Origin: Anaeramoeba flamelloides
Lineage: Eukaryota > Metamonada > Anaeramoebidae
NCBI GenBank assembly: GCA_027625915.1
Contig: JANTQA010000057.1
Span: forward strand, 5,890,001 to 5,954,000
Direction of reading: 5' to 3'
DNA: 64,000 nucleotides
Position numbers and translations under genes: made by a program. Positions 9,491 to 21,194 of the stretch are shown piece after piece. A model generated the notes under the pieces. The model was not told where the DNA came from, did not search any database, and saw only the letters and a program-made list of their open reading frames with translations. The number at the start of each line of letters is the position of its first letter. The stretch's first letter is position 1.

Positions 9491-11956
9491 TTTAGTTTGA
9501 GATTAAATAAGTTTATGGCCTTTGTTTTTAATGCTAAAAGTAAGCTAATGAGTTTTTAAAAAAGATTTTATCAGCTTTTAGAAAAAATAATCAAAGTGCA
9601 CAAAATGAATTCACTCACCCAATTTTTCGATTCGCAAAATTTTTAGATTATTAACAGGATTTTCAATTTGATTGCAATGGAGCGGGGTTTACAAAGCATT
9701 TTCAATCTGTTAAAGTCTCTTTTAAAAATCTTTTTCAAATACATCAAAAATTATTTTATTCTGATTTCAAGTAATTAAAAAAAGAATTATTATTTTGTTT
9801 ATCATCTCTCAGGATTAAAAAAAAAAATATTCTAATTGTTACATTTCAAACCGAAATAAATTTCATTAAGAAAAAAACATAAAAACACCAGAATCGAAGA
9901 AAAGACAATAGAAACTAAAATTTTAAAAGAAAAACATTAAATATTTTTATTTTTGCGAAATTCAAAAATCCATTTAAAATTTTTTTAAAACAATATGAAA
10001 TAGTAATTATGATATTTTGTGAATGATGTAACACAACCAAAAAGAAAATTATAAAAAGAAAAAAGTTTAGGTTCAGCATTAGAAGAAAAGGGAATCTTGT
10101 GTTTCAATTGAATTAAAAAAAAGAATTATTTGTTGTTTTTTTAGTATAAAGAATCAAAATGTAAAATCTGAAATAAATTCCTTCTCACATTATCATAGGA
10201 ACACGAAACCAACAAAAAGTGTTTCGGATTTATTAAATTCCTAATGTGTTTTTTCAAAGAAGCATGCCAAAGAATGTTTCTTGTTAATTGATTTTTTTAT
10301 TTGTTGACTGAGATCCAGCAAACTTCTCTTTGATTGTTAATTTGATCTTTAAGGGGCTAGCCTCCATTATTTTTTTTAGACCAATTTCTAAATAAGGGTT
10401 CCTTATCTAGAAATATTTTTAATATTGATAATAAACAGTGGTTTTTCAAATTGAAGTAATTGGTAAAAAAATTTTCTCAATCTTGATTAAATTTTGGTAA
10501 AAAAATACTTCATAGAGATTAATCCCTTAAGGGTCGTGTCATTTACCTGAATATGCTCCATACTCAAAGGGTGGCCTGAAACCAAAAAAAGTATTGTGAA
10601 ATAACCATTCTTTTGGTTGACAAAATTCACATAACAGAAAAAAAAAAATTACATTTAATCAGCTTTGACAAAAAATTTCAATTTAAAATAAAGTTTAAAA
10701 GAGTTCTCAATTTCATAAAATATAAATTTCAAAAAAATTCATATTTTCTCGTTTTCTATTTTCAAAAGAGGTTAAATTTCTTTAATTTGTAACAAATTGT
10801 TTTAATGAATTTCGCAATCAAATTAATTCGGTTTAATCTGGTTTGTGGTTATTTTGTAACTTTCTAAATTTAACTCAGTATGGATTATGTAATATTCTGA
10901 CGATAAAAATATTTCATTTGAAAAGTCAAAAATTAAAAAAAAAAAAAATCGCAGAGATCTAAAAAAGTGTCAAAGAGTGACACTTCAAAACTGACATAGT
11001 TGTTTTCAAAATTGTATATTCTAACCATTCTAATTGGAAATTGAGTGTCACATTTTGGCGCTTTTTTCTAAAAATATCCTCATCTTTAGTTGTTGATTTT
11101 TCGAGATCGATCATACTTCATAGGTTGGTTGGTTTTTGGTTGATTTTAGGGTAGGTTAAAAATTACTAAAAAATTTTTTCCCATTTTAGAAAAAAAAATT
11201 TCACCGTAATGACTCGAACCTTACGGGAAATAAATATTTCAATTGACAACCCAAAAACCAAATTCCAGCATTCAGCCCCCCCTATCAATGTTTTAGCCTT
11301 ACACTCTTCAATTCTGATTTTGGAACAAAAAAAAAATTAAATCAGTTTTTAAGACCATTAAAAACAATACAAAGTATAAGATCGATCAGATAATAACCAA
11401 ATTAATAAGCCACTAGTTCCTAGACAAGATAATCTTTTTTTCAAATTTCAAGTATAGTAAACCTTAAAAAGATCTGAATTTTTTGGATGGTTTGATTTTG
11501 CAAATAAAATTTAAATTTAAAATTTTGAATGCTGAAAAAATCAAAATTCGATAAGTTATGTTATCCAAGCAATATTTTTCCAAGGAGAATTTCTTTTCGA
11601 AAAAATGTGAAAATTTCACAATTTCAATAATTTTCACACTTTTTACTTGAATTATTATGCTAAATTTTGATTTTAATATTCTAGAATTTACATTTCAACT
11701 TTCGGAACTCAGACTATTTTTGAGAACTGTTCTACATATTTTTTAAATTTACTTTTACAAGTTTGAAATATTCTCAAATTTGAAATGTACCTGAAAATAC
11801 CCAAAAGTCATTTTTTGTTATTATTTTTTTTGTTATTTACAATTTTCCTTTTCATTGAAAAACAAGGAAAAATAGTATTCATGAAAAGGTAAAGATGACA
11901 AACAATGTTTTTTTTTTTTTTTTGTCCAATTTCTTCCATGTGAAAATTTTTTTTGA
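9491..11956. other. Intergenic stretch with old repeat J
   Basis: No exon could be supported on either strand. Repeat J copy 1 covers about 10535-11240. A GGTTCGAGTC-like string on the minus strand near 11208-11217 resembles a tRNA B box but no tRNA fold surrounds it. A 5' exon of the BTB gene is expected here but was not found. Confidence 0.5.
10535..11240 (+). repeat. Repeat J copy 1
   Basis: About 700 bp that aligns in order with 16090-16790 at perhaps 70-75 percent. Shared markers are TGAAACCAAAAAAAGTATT, GAGATCTAAAAAAG and GTCAAA, the TATATTCTA.CCATTC block and GAGATCGATC. The copies share orientation. No TIR was found and divergence is high, so this is an old repeat of unknown class. 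Confidence 0.6.
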
Positions 11957-12639
11957 GAAGCGAAAGTGAAATAAACCAGGTGACAGAGTCATATAAAAAT
12001 TTATTAAATGCAAACGAACAAACAGATATGGAGATCTCTGGCATCAAAGTTCATTCAAGCATGCTGAAGCTTAGAACAGACTTGCTACCCCAATACTTCA
12101 AAAGTCAGCTTGAAAAGGCATCGTTGAATCAAGAAGATTACCAAGAATTTGTTCAATACATCTATGGACAAGATCATAAAATCAACAATGAATCTGTCAA
12201 AAAATCCTTTGGTGTTTTAGGGTTACACTCCGGAACGCTCCCGGACTTTGGACAACAATTGATCAATAAATTCTATCAAAACAACAACAATGAAAAAGAT
12301 TTTGCAATTCTTGTACCAGATCCTGAAGAACCTGAAGAAGTCGAGGCAGTTAATATTCACAAGATCATTTTGCAAGCACGATCAGGTTTGTTTCGAAATA
12401 TGTTCAATAATATAAATGACAATATATCCCAAGTGAAAGAGTATTCGGGTAAATCAATTGACACGATTGAAGTGATTGTCAAGTATTTGTATACCAACAC
12501 CCTTGAGATCACAGCAGATATGGACCCTCAAATCATTTTGGAAGAATTACAAGATGCACAAGAATATTTCCAAATCAACCCTAAATACAATTTTGTCAAT
12601 GAGCTACATCAATTATCTTTAAGATCTAAACAAAATTAA
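11957..12639 (+). CDS. BTB/POZ domain protein (5' incomplete)
   Basis: About 227 residues end at the TAA 12637-12639. Two BTB-like stretches are visible. The first starts TDMEISGIKVHSSMLKLRTD and ends EFVQYIYG. The second has DFAILVPD, then NIHKIILQARSGLFRNMF, then IEVIVKYLYTNTLEI, the classic D..(I/V)..H+.IL.ARS..F..MF...Y(L/I)Y.. pattern. BTB domains dimerise and often recruit Cullin-3; here that is family knowledge only. No ATG opens the frame: an in-frame TGA lies at 11941, and the frame then runs through a T tract to TTTTTTTTGAG, which looks like a splice acceptor. An upstream exon is therefore missing from the model. This is the only plus-strand gene in the window and its GC content is clearly above its flanks. 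A partner BACK or RCC1 part could lie in the missing exon. Confidence 0.75.
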
Positions 12640-13152
12640 GGAAAAATCACCCGATTTTGAAAACTAAACAATACTAAATTTTTATTTGATTTATATATAT
12701 TTATTCTTTTCATTTTTGTTATTAAATATAATACTGATAAATTCAAATAAATTTAATAAAATTTTTAGTTCAATTTCCGATTTTGTAATCTCATCGCTCA
12801 ACTTTAAAAACAACTCAAGAGAAAGAAACTTTTTGATAGCACAGCCAATTTTACCAAGTTTTTTAACATTTAAAAGAATAAAATGCTTTGTTCAAAGCTT
12901 GTGTAAAATAATTCTTAAAATGGAAAACGAAGTAAAAATTTTTCTGATATTTATTTGAATTTATTAGTATAATAAATGGGTTTTACATTCACAGTCGAAA
13001 ACATTAAGTTATCACGATTCTTCCTTTTTTGCATTTCACATTGTTATTGATCTAATGTATAAGATTTATTACAATTACTCTGTCTTTACTTGATTTTAAT
13101 TTTTAAACCAAAAAAACTATATTTAAACAACTTTTGAGAAAACAAATTACAG

Positions 13153-14195
13153 TGATGTAAATAACCCGTGTTAACAGCCTTTAGCCCAGTACAAAAATTT
13201 AACTCATGATTTTTTTACAGACTTGGGTATTTAAAAATAGGAAGATACATATATATTGTTGGTTCAGATTTAAATTGACTTTGAGGTTTGATCTTGGATT
13301 AATGTAAGCTATTTCCAAGAAAGTTGGGCAAATTTATTTTAAAATATATTTATTAAACTCAATCTTAAAAAAAGTATTTAAATATAAAAAAACATAAACT
13401 ATCATTTATTGATTCTTGATAATAATTCAATTTGTTTCTTAGTATTATATTACATAAATGAAAGACATTAAATTTTCTGATCTCGGCTTTATCTTGATAT
13501 TTTTTATGAGTGAAAATTGGTAGCTATTTATTATTTTCTTTTTGTTCAAAAAAATCGTTTTCATAACTTTTTTAATCTTATCAAATTTTTCAATAGAATG
13601 ATAAGCAGTTAACTGTGTTTGATTGTTTAAAAAATCATTTGTACCATTTCTGGATTTCTGGTTTTTTTATTGAAATTGGACATCCATTGTTTTCACAAAA
13701 AAATGTACTTTTTTTTTTTATTTTTTGCAAATATTTCATCAAACATATTGTGAAATAACTACCTTAAACGTCGATTCAATTAGTATTAATATCAAACTTA
13801 ATTTTGTATTATCAATTGACGAATACATCCACTAGCAAAGATGATTTTTATCAAATGTAAAAAAAAATGGCACACTTTTTCGGAAATACCATGATTGGTT
13901 GAAAAATAATCAATGTTTATTTAAAAAATTTCAATGTCTTTGCAAAATTTTATGAGATAAAATGATTTATATATAAAAAATTCAAAAAATGATAATTTTT
14001 CCCATTTTTTTAAAAAAAAATACATTTTAATCCTTGAATATCTTCATAATTATTTTTTAATTTAATTTAAAGAACCCTATTTTTTTGTTTGTAAGCTGTT
14101 TCTGTTCCTATTGATTTGTATCTTTTATTTCTAGATTCAGCTTATATTATTCACCTGAGTTAAAATATATTTAATGGACTAGTCTCAAAACACTG
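13153..14195 (-). mobile_element. Second CAGTGRTGT MITE copy, interrupted
   Basis: The left end reads CAGTGATGTAAATAACCC and the next 150 bp match the inverted right half of the element at 7728-8204. The other half reappears at about 14025-14160 (ATATCTTCATAATTATTTTT, AAAGAACCCTAT, TATTGATTTGTATCTTTTAT). Between them sits repeat C copy 2 (13311-13888). The far end has decayed and is approximate. Here the MITE is the older insertion and repeat C the younger. Confidence 0.75.
13311..13888 (+). repeat. Repeat C copy 2, inserted in a MITE
   Basis: 578 bp with the clearest TIRs of the four copies: TATTTCCAAGAAAGTTGGGC on the left and, on the opposite strand of the right end, TATTTCCGAAAAAGTGTGCC. 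It interrupts the CAGTGATGT element, which marks both insertion boundaries well. Confidence 0.8.
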
Positions 14196-16089
14196 TTTAT
14201 TGATACCACTTTATATCCAATTTTTTTACAAATTTTAATTCCTATTTTTCTTTAATTTATCTCATTTTGAATTTTTGAATGAAAACAAATCTTTTTTAAA
14301 TTCTTCATCAGAAAAATAGTTTTTTTTAATGATTTTTTTGATTTTAAAATTATTTGTATTCTGTTTATGATCAAAATCATATTAATTACAAATTCATTCT
14401 TTCTTAATTTTCACTAGATTTTCTTTTTCTTTCGGTGAAATTTTTTTTTTCGATTCTGAGAATTCAAAAGCTTTATTTTAATATTTGAAATACTATAATT
14501 TCTTTTAGCTTGTTTTTAATAAAATTATTGAAAAGGCAATTTTTCAATCAAATTAGAAAAAAAAATCTTGGGTAAAAAAATAATAAATAATAATGGGACA
14601 AGAAATCCATGGTAATAAATTATTTAGATTCCTACAAATTAAGAAAAATAAGAAATAAATTAACTAAAATATACTTTGTTGGGAATACTTTTGTTTTTCT
14701 TATTGGCTTCAACAAATTTCATTTCGGAAGCTGGCCTTTCTTATTTGGCTTTAAAAAAGAAAAGATTTGTTTAAATTAAAAACTTATTCGCTTCTTTCTT
14801 TTTTTATTCGGGATTTAATTCCCTATAATCCGTAAACACATTTATCGGTCTCAAAAACATAAAATCGAAATAAAAATATAATATAAAAATATGTTCAAAA
14901 AATTTCAAAATTTAAAGGTTAAACTCAATGTACTATGTTTCCTTTCTTAAATATAATTATAAATTGTATTTTGGTTTCATTATCATGTTTTACTCAGAGA
15001 AAAATATTATTACATTAATGTTCTAATAATTCTAATTTCACAAAAGGTGAAAAGAAACTTACTTCCAACAAGATAAACCAAAAAATTCTGAATGATTAAT
15101 AGTCAAGAACTTTGATAATAATAATAGGGAATGTATATCAAATTTTAAGTTAATTATTGTTATTTTATGTCAAATTTGTTTGATATAAACTATACTTCAT
15201 CTTTTATGTTACTTAAAAAAGGAACATTTTTATCAAGATGTTTCAAGCTTACAAATTTTATTTAGAAAATATCAAATATTGGTATAAAATAAATTAAAAA
15301 TCCCAAAATTTTAGTATTCTTTATAATTTTTAAGTAGGATTTGTTTTTTTTATTTCAATTTTTTAAATATTTTTAAAAATTGGTTTTCCAAAATATCGTA
15401 ATCAAGTAAAGATCTATTAGAATCTTTTTACTTTTTTAGTTTGTAATTCATAAATAATAATTATGCATATTAACACATAAAATAATTTTTTTTTTTTTTC
15501 ATTTAATTTTTCTAAATAATCTAGAAATTTTTGAAAATTTTTTTAATTGAACAAAAAAAGTACCAAATATGTTTTTTTCGATTTAATTGGCCCGTATACC
15601 AAATATAAACCAACTCTTTTACAAGTAAAATACACATTTTTATTCTCTCCCTTTAACAAACAAATCATTTTTGGAATATTAATTTTTATTCCAAAAAAAA
15701 AAAAAAATTTTCACAAATAGTTGTATGTGTCTGTTGTAATACCAAGGAAATAACAATGAAGTATAAGTTGGAAGACCAAAAAATTTAAAATATCGTAATA
15801 AAATGAAAAAAAAAAAAATTACCATGAAAAAATCTAAATATCAAACTCAAGGATCTTCACAATTTAAATAAATAATACCTAATATAAAATTTTTTTCTTA
15901 CACATTTCCAAAAAAAATAATCTTGAAGAAAAACTCGAGAGAAAATATTAAACCAAATAAAACAAACAAATACTTTGAACTTTTGGTCTTCCAAATTTCT
16001 GAGATAATGATCCAGTTTTGGAATCAGAGAATATATCCATATTCAAAAAAAAAACAAAAAAAAATTGGTTAATTCTCTATTCTTTGCCA

Positions 16090-16790
16090 ATGAATTTGAT
16101 CCATGCCTTAGAAGTTACTTGAAACCAAAAAAGTATTTTATGAAATTGTACGTCTTTTGAATGAAAAAAATCACATAATACAAAATTAAATCACATAAAT
16201 ATCTTAATTAGTGAAATATCAAATACCAAAAATAAAAATGTAAAAGAATTCCCAAAAATCCAAAAAATCTCAATTTTAAAAAAAAATTACTTATTATTTT
16301 TTTAAATTTCTAAAAGGGTATAATTTCTACAATTTAAAAAAATGTTTTCTTAAAGTACACAATCGATTTAATTCAATTTATTCCAAAATTTTGTCATTTG
16401 GTAACCCTCTATCTTTGACAAACGAAAGAGTTTGTAACATTCCTGATATAAAAATAACTCATTTCAGAAATTAAAAAAATGAAAAAAAAAAATCTTCGAG
16501 ATCTCAAAAAGAGTCAAATAGTGTGATACTTGGAAACTAATATAAACAGTTATTATCAAAATTATATATTCTACCCATTCCAATTGAAAATCGAGGGTAA
16601 CTAATTGGCACTTTGGAGCCTTTTTCTAGAAATTAATCTGTTTTTAATTATTGAATTTTTGAGATCGATCGTATATCACAAGTTGGCTAGTTTTTAATTG
16701 GTTTTAGGTACTCATAACACTTTCAATAAAATTGTTTTTTATTTCAGAAAAGTATTTTCCCTCCTTAATGACTTGATCCTTCTGAAGAAA
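16090..16790 (+). repeat. Repeat J copy 2
   Basis: Diverged partner of 10535-11240 in the same orientation (see that entry for the shared markers). Confidence 0.6.
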
Positions 16791-17269
16791 TTTATCATAA
16801 GCAATTTGTAACAAAAATACAAAAAAAATTCAATTGTTTATTAAATATATAATACATAAAACCACAACCAGATATTTTTGCTTGAATTCAAAATCTAAAT
16901 TTTCAAAGAAATATTTTAAAATTTTGTCCTTTCATCATGAAAGACTGGCTTCTTAAACAATTTTTTGGAAAGATGAATGATATTTGGGAGGTAGTTATCT
17001 AATTAATATTAATTGATTTTTCTTTTTGATCAAGTTTGTTTTTAAGCTTGATTATTTCTACTTCTCATTGGTTTTGAATTGTAGGGTTACTCATATCACA
17101 ATATTTTAGTATCCCAGTTGTAGCAACTTATAACTTAATCTTTTTTACTTTATAAATGTAATTCCTGATAAACCAGTTTCCAGTCAAAGGAGGGTAGTTG
17201 TAGTGATGTTTTACATAAGTATTTAAAATGTTTAATTGGATATAAGAATAAAAAATTTAATTTTATAAC

Positions 17270-17670
17270 TATCAAAATTGAAATCATTTTTTCAAATTTT
17301 TTTTTCATTTTTAATATTTTTTTTCTTATTGATATCAGAATTTATTTGCAAATGGTTTTTTTATTGCAAGATCTATTGGTGACCAAGCGAAAATTTTGTT
17401 ATTCTAAGGCTATTGAAACAGTGAAAATGGTTTTTGAGAAAAATTATTTATATCCATTGGAATTTTATTTTGATATTCAATCCAAGATCAAAATGAACTT
17501 TGTAATTTTTTTATCAATGTCACTCATAAGAATTTTGGTTTTTTCTCTTTTTAAGAAAATCCATTGATTAATTAGTTATATTTTATAAGGATATCCACTG
17601 TTCTTTAATGTGTATTATTCTACTTATTTCTTTTTTGTTATTCAAATGGTCAATGGTAAAAAATAATTGA
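17270..17670 (+). repeat. Repeat K copy 1
   Basis: One of four copies: 27290-27690 (plus), about 42090-42530 (minus) and about 59205-59530 (minus). Shared markers are TTGCAAGAT, GAAACAGTGAAAATG-like, GGAATTTTATTTTGAT, GATCAAAATGAAC and a closing AAATGGTCAAT with ATAATTGATATTT. The ends look weakly inverted (ATTGAAATCATTTTTT against ATATCAATTATTTTTT). An ORF of 73 codons lies in this copy; part of its protein string (LLQD, CYSKAIETVK) is echoed in the minus-strand copy near 42.4 kb as LLQD, CYSKVIEKVK. Confidence 0.65.
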
Positions 17671-17969
17671 TATTTAAAAAAAATATTGGGCCACTTTGAC
17701 TTTCACATAGCTTATCAAAGAAAATTTAGACAGGAGAAAAAATTGAAAAAAAAATAAAAAATTTTATTTGATTTATTTTTCATTTTATTTTTCAAAACAA
17801 TATGAAAAAAAGTTAATATAATAATCAATTATGTCTTTCTTCAATTATATAATAATTCTGTAAAGATATAATAAATAAATAAATTATATATAAATATTCA
17901 CATTTATGAATACCCACACAACAATATAATATGAGTAGATTTGATATTTATTAATCAATAAATATAAGT

Positions 17970-20900
17970 TTATAAATCAATTTCATCCGAGTTTGTTGAA
18001 GAATTTTCTTTATTAGAATCAGAACCAGAACCAGAATTGGAAGTGGAAATATAAATGGAATCAGAATCAGAAGGTGAATAATAATTTTCTTTTGTTGAAA
18101 CAACTATATCTTGTGAAGTAGAATATAATAATTTGGAATGACAAGAATTTGGTTTCTCATTTCGTGAAGATTTTTTTTTTTCTAATTGTGTATTTTCATG
18201 ATTAAAATTTTTTTCCAAATACATTTCTTGTAGTATTTGCCAATTTTTAGGAAAATAATTTCGTTGTATATACATATAAACAAAGTATGGCAAAAAGCAA
18301 GCCACGATACAAAATATAAGAAGAAAATAAAAATTAGGATCTATGAAGACTCTCCAAATGATACCATACATTTCTGGCGCATAAATTGTTTCGATTGAAT
18401 CTACAATATAGCAAATAAACACAGAAGCAACCGATGCCAAGTTCATATACAAGACGGGTCTGACCCAATATTTGGTTCTAATCATTAATTCCAATTGGGA
18501 AATAAAAATGGTTATCAATGAAACTACTGTCCCAAACACCCTGTAGCCCTGAGTTTTACCATCTGCTAAATAATCCATTTTGCCATATGTCAAATAACAA
18601 GAAAAAAAGATTATAAAGGAATGAAGAGAGGAAATTAACAGTAAGGGGAACAATTTCTTCCAATGGAATTGCAATTCTTTTCTGATTTCGAAAAATAATT
18701 TTGGGTATTTAAAAATGACTTCTGTTTCTAAATCCTTTTCAAATATTCCAAAAAACAATGGAGGCCAACTGACATAGACGATGTTAAAAAAAATAAAAGT
18801 GAGTTCTGGATATAATTTGGTAGCAGAATTGCCGTTAAAGATCGAATACCAAAAAATTGGGAGCATAAAAATCATATTTTTATAAAATGCATAGAGGCTT
18901 TGATCCATTACACGGATGTAGGACCACCTCCCATGTGCGCAGATCAATTTTTTTAAATGATGGAATCTTGTAATGGAATAGTCGGACGATCTTGATGCCT
19001 GGGTGCCTTCTTTCCCCAAGATACCCACGCCAATCGAAGCCTGTTGAATCATTGAAACGTCATTTGCCCCGTCACCGACAGCCAAGCACAAGTCTTTACA
19101 ATAATGTTGAACAAAGGAAACGACATGGGATTTTTGTTGTGGATTGACTCGGCAGCAAATAATTGAATTACAAATTTCACTAAATCGGAATAATTTTGTT
19201 GTCCTTTCATTTAACAAGACTCTTAAATTGTCTCCTCTCAAAATTAAAGTGAGTGGTGATTTCCTCTTTTTGATAAATTGATCTCGATTGTCATCGTCAT
19301 CATCACTATCGTCATCACTCCCACCGGATTCGCTTTCTTCTTCTTTTTTCGTTATATCTATTCCGTTCTCCATTTCTATTTCGCCTTCATTACCATATTG
19401 GAAATTTTCATCACCATCATCGCTCTGATCAAGATATTTATTATAATAGCGATCAAATTTATTTAACATTTCTTTTTTAGTTTTGAATTGGAATACAATT
19501 TTTTGGCTCTCAAAATCTATTAAATTGGAAGTCTGTGCTATACTGATTGCGGTTTCAACTTTGTCACCAGTCAATAACCATATTTTGATTCCAGCGTCCA
19601 AAAAATATTTAATAGTCTCAGGCACGTGTGGTTGTAATTTGTCTTCAATGGCCGTGGCACCTAGAATAATTAAATCCCTCTCCATTTCATTAATACATTG
19701 GTTAACCTTTGTGTCCCGATCAGTAACATAGCTCCTTGCTTCCTGATATCGTTTGCTCCAATTTTTGTATTCCAATTCATCAATTTCCTTATAGGCATAT
19801 ATCAAAGTTCTCAACCCCTTTTTTGAAAAATGTGAAATGTCATCAATGGTTTTATCAACAATTGGATTTTTAGTAACTTGTTTAATTTTCTTCTCCCTTT
19901 TTGAATTCTCATCACCATTGATGCCGTTGTCGCGATCAATTCGATCACCAATGTCCCGAGAAGTATTTTTTAAATTTATTGATTGCAGATCATTGTAATG
20001 GCTTAAGTCAAGTCTAGGAATTACAACAGAGTCAGCTCCCTTCATTATTAGAAAAATTTTGCCTTCAGGGGTGCGTGTAATTATTGACATTCTTTTACGA
20101 AAGGAATTGAATTTAAAATTATTTAATAATGGATATTGAACAGTTTTGTTATCATTTTCATTAATAATAAACCCTTCTTGCAAATCAAGTTCTTCAAGTT
20201 TGATCCCAATTTTTGATGCTGCTTTAACAAGTGCTATTTCATCTGGCGATTCACCCTCATAAATGATTTCTGGGGGCTGAAGTTCATCAGTTGATTCCTC
20301 TTTTTCAATTTGCACGTTATTGCACAAGGCCATTGATCGAAAAAAAAATTTAATGAATTCAGATTTTTCTTTACTATTCTCGGAATCTTGTGAATTTTGA
20401 AATTTGAAACTTGCCTTTTTTTTAAGATCATCTAATTCAATTTCATTATCTTGATCATTATTGTTATTGTTATTATCTTGATCATTTCCCTCTTCTCGAG
20501 GTTTCTCTATTTTGATTTCAATTTTATTTTGATTTTTGTTTTCCGTTTCGTCTTCATTTCCTTTTCCTTTTCCTTTTCCTTTTCCTTTTTTGTAATTTCT
20601 ATTATTTTGACCATTTAAAATTTGAGATTTTAAATAATGGAAATCTTTCTCAAAATCAAATTTATTTCCTAAAATTGAGCATTTTTTAAAAATCATTTCA
20701 TTTTCTGTTAAGGTGCCAGTTTTGTCAGAAAAAATCCTTCGGACTTCACACAGTTCTTCCGTTAAATTTGAATTTCTAACAAGACATCCCCCTCCATGAT
20801 CTTCGTCATACATATCTAAATCCTTTTCCATAAAATAGGCTTGAACATATCTCACAACCTCCAAAGTTACAAAATGACTCATTGGGATCATGAAAGAATA

Positions 20901-21194
20901 TAAAACCATATATCCAAAAAAACTATAGACCGTTTCAGACATTACCGAAGATGAAATTAAGTTCAAATACCAGTTTTGGTTTTTATCTTGGTCTGAAAAT
21001 ACATATGACAAAATTGTATTCAAGAAAACGAAACTAATTTGTAAAATAAATGCCAGTATGACAACTTTATTCATAATTTTATCAAATCTTGAAAACTTAA
21101 ATTTTGGTCCTTGTAAATTTAAAAACATTTTCGTGTCCTCTCCGGCATAAACTACGATACCATAGATCCATTTGGTATTTTTCAAAACTGATCC
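17970..21194 (-). CDS. P4-ATPase exon 5 (catalytic and C-terminal part)
   Basis: Residues 234-1307. The acceptor is TTTTAG|GGATCAG at 21195, so the frame begins GSVLKNTKWIYGIVVYAG, the usual G-x-L-+-N-T-x-W of P4-ATPases. It contains the phosphorylation, nucleotide-binding and most transmembrane segments and ends DSSTNSDEIDL-type with TAA at 17970-17972. Opposite-strand ORFs at 19278 and 19483 are shadows. Confidence 0.93.
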   Translation of the reverse strand, partial: GSVLKNTKWIYGIVVYAGEDTKMFLNLQGPKFKFSRFDKIMNKVVILAFILQISFVFLNTILSYVFSDQDKNQNWYLNLISSSVMSETVYSFFGYMVLYSFMIPMSHFVTLEVVRYVQAYFMEKDLDMYDEDHGGGCLVRNSNLTEELCEVRRIFSDKTGTLTENEMIFKKCSILGNKFDFEKDFHYLKSQILNGQNNRNYKKGKGKGKGKGNEDETENKNQNKIEIKIEKPREEGNDQDNNNNNNDQDNEIELDDLKKKASFKFQNSQDSENSKEKSEFIKFFFRSMALCNNVQIEKEESTDELQPPEIIYEGESPDEIALVKAASKIGIKLEELDLQEGFIINENDNKTVQYPLLNNFKFNSFRKRMSIITRTPEGKIFLIMKGADSVVIPRLDLSHYNDLQSINLKNTSRDIGDRIDRDNGINGDENSKREKKIKQVTKNPIVDKTIDDISHFSKKGLRTLIYAYKEIDELEYKNWSKRYQEARSYVTDRDTKVNQCINEMERDLIILGATAIEDKLQPHVPETIKYFLDAGIKIWLLTGDKVETAISIAQTSNLIDFESQKIVFQFKTKKEMLNKFDRYYNKYLDQSDDGDENFQYGNEGEIEMENGIDITKKEEESESGGSDDDSDDDDDNRDQFIKKRKSPLTLILRGDNLRVLLNERTTKLFRFSEICNSIICCRVNPQQKSHVVSFVQHYCKDLCLAVGDGANDVSMIQQASIGVGILGKEGTQASRSSDYSITRFHHLKKLICAHGRWSYIRVMDQSLYAFYKNMIFMLPIFWYSIFNGNSATKLYPELTFIFFNIVYVSWPPLFFGIFEKDLETEVIFKYPKLFFEIRKELQFHWKKLFPLLLISSLHSFIIFFSCYLTYGKMDYLADGKTQGYRVFGTVVSLITIFISQLELMIRTKYWVRPVLYMNLASVASVFICYIVDSIETIYAPEMYGIIWRVFIDPNFYFLLIFCIVACFLPYFVYMYIQRNYFPKNWQILQEMYLEKNFNHENTQLEKKKSSRNEKPNSCHSKLLYSTSQDIVVSTKENYYSPSDSDSIYISTSNSGSGSDSNKENSSTNSDEIDL

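Larger units (their letters stand above)
12640..17969. other. Intergenic stretch of nested repeats
   Basis: No gene could be supported. Contents: repeat U copy 2 (about 12735-12985), the second CAGTGRTGT MITE split by repeat C copy 2 (13153 to about 14195), an inverted pair TTGGAAGACCAAAA / TTTTGGTCTTCCAA at about 15771 and 15981, repeat J copy 2 (about 16090-16790) and repeat K copy 1 (about 17270-17670). Confidence 0.55.

Noticed and set aside
11195-11290. Possible tRNA or tRNA-derived SINE head on the minus strand (GGTTCGAGTC)
   Set aside because: No acceptor, D or anticodon stem could be drawn, and the matching region of repeat J copy 2 does not keep the B box.
12686-12958. 90-codon ORF just after the BTB gene
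   Set aside because: Covers repeat U copy 2; the equivalent region at 7140-7380 encodes a different string in a different frame.
19278-19731. Plus-strand ORFs opposite the flippase
   Set aside because: Antisense shadows of a well-supported coding exon.
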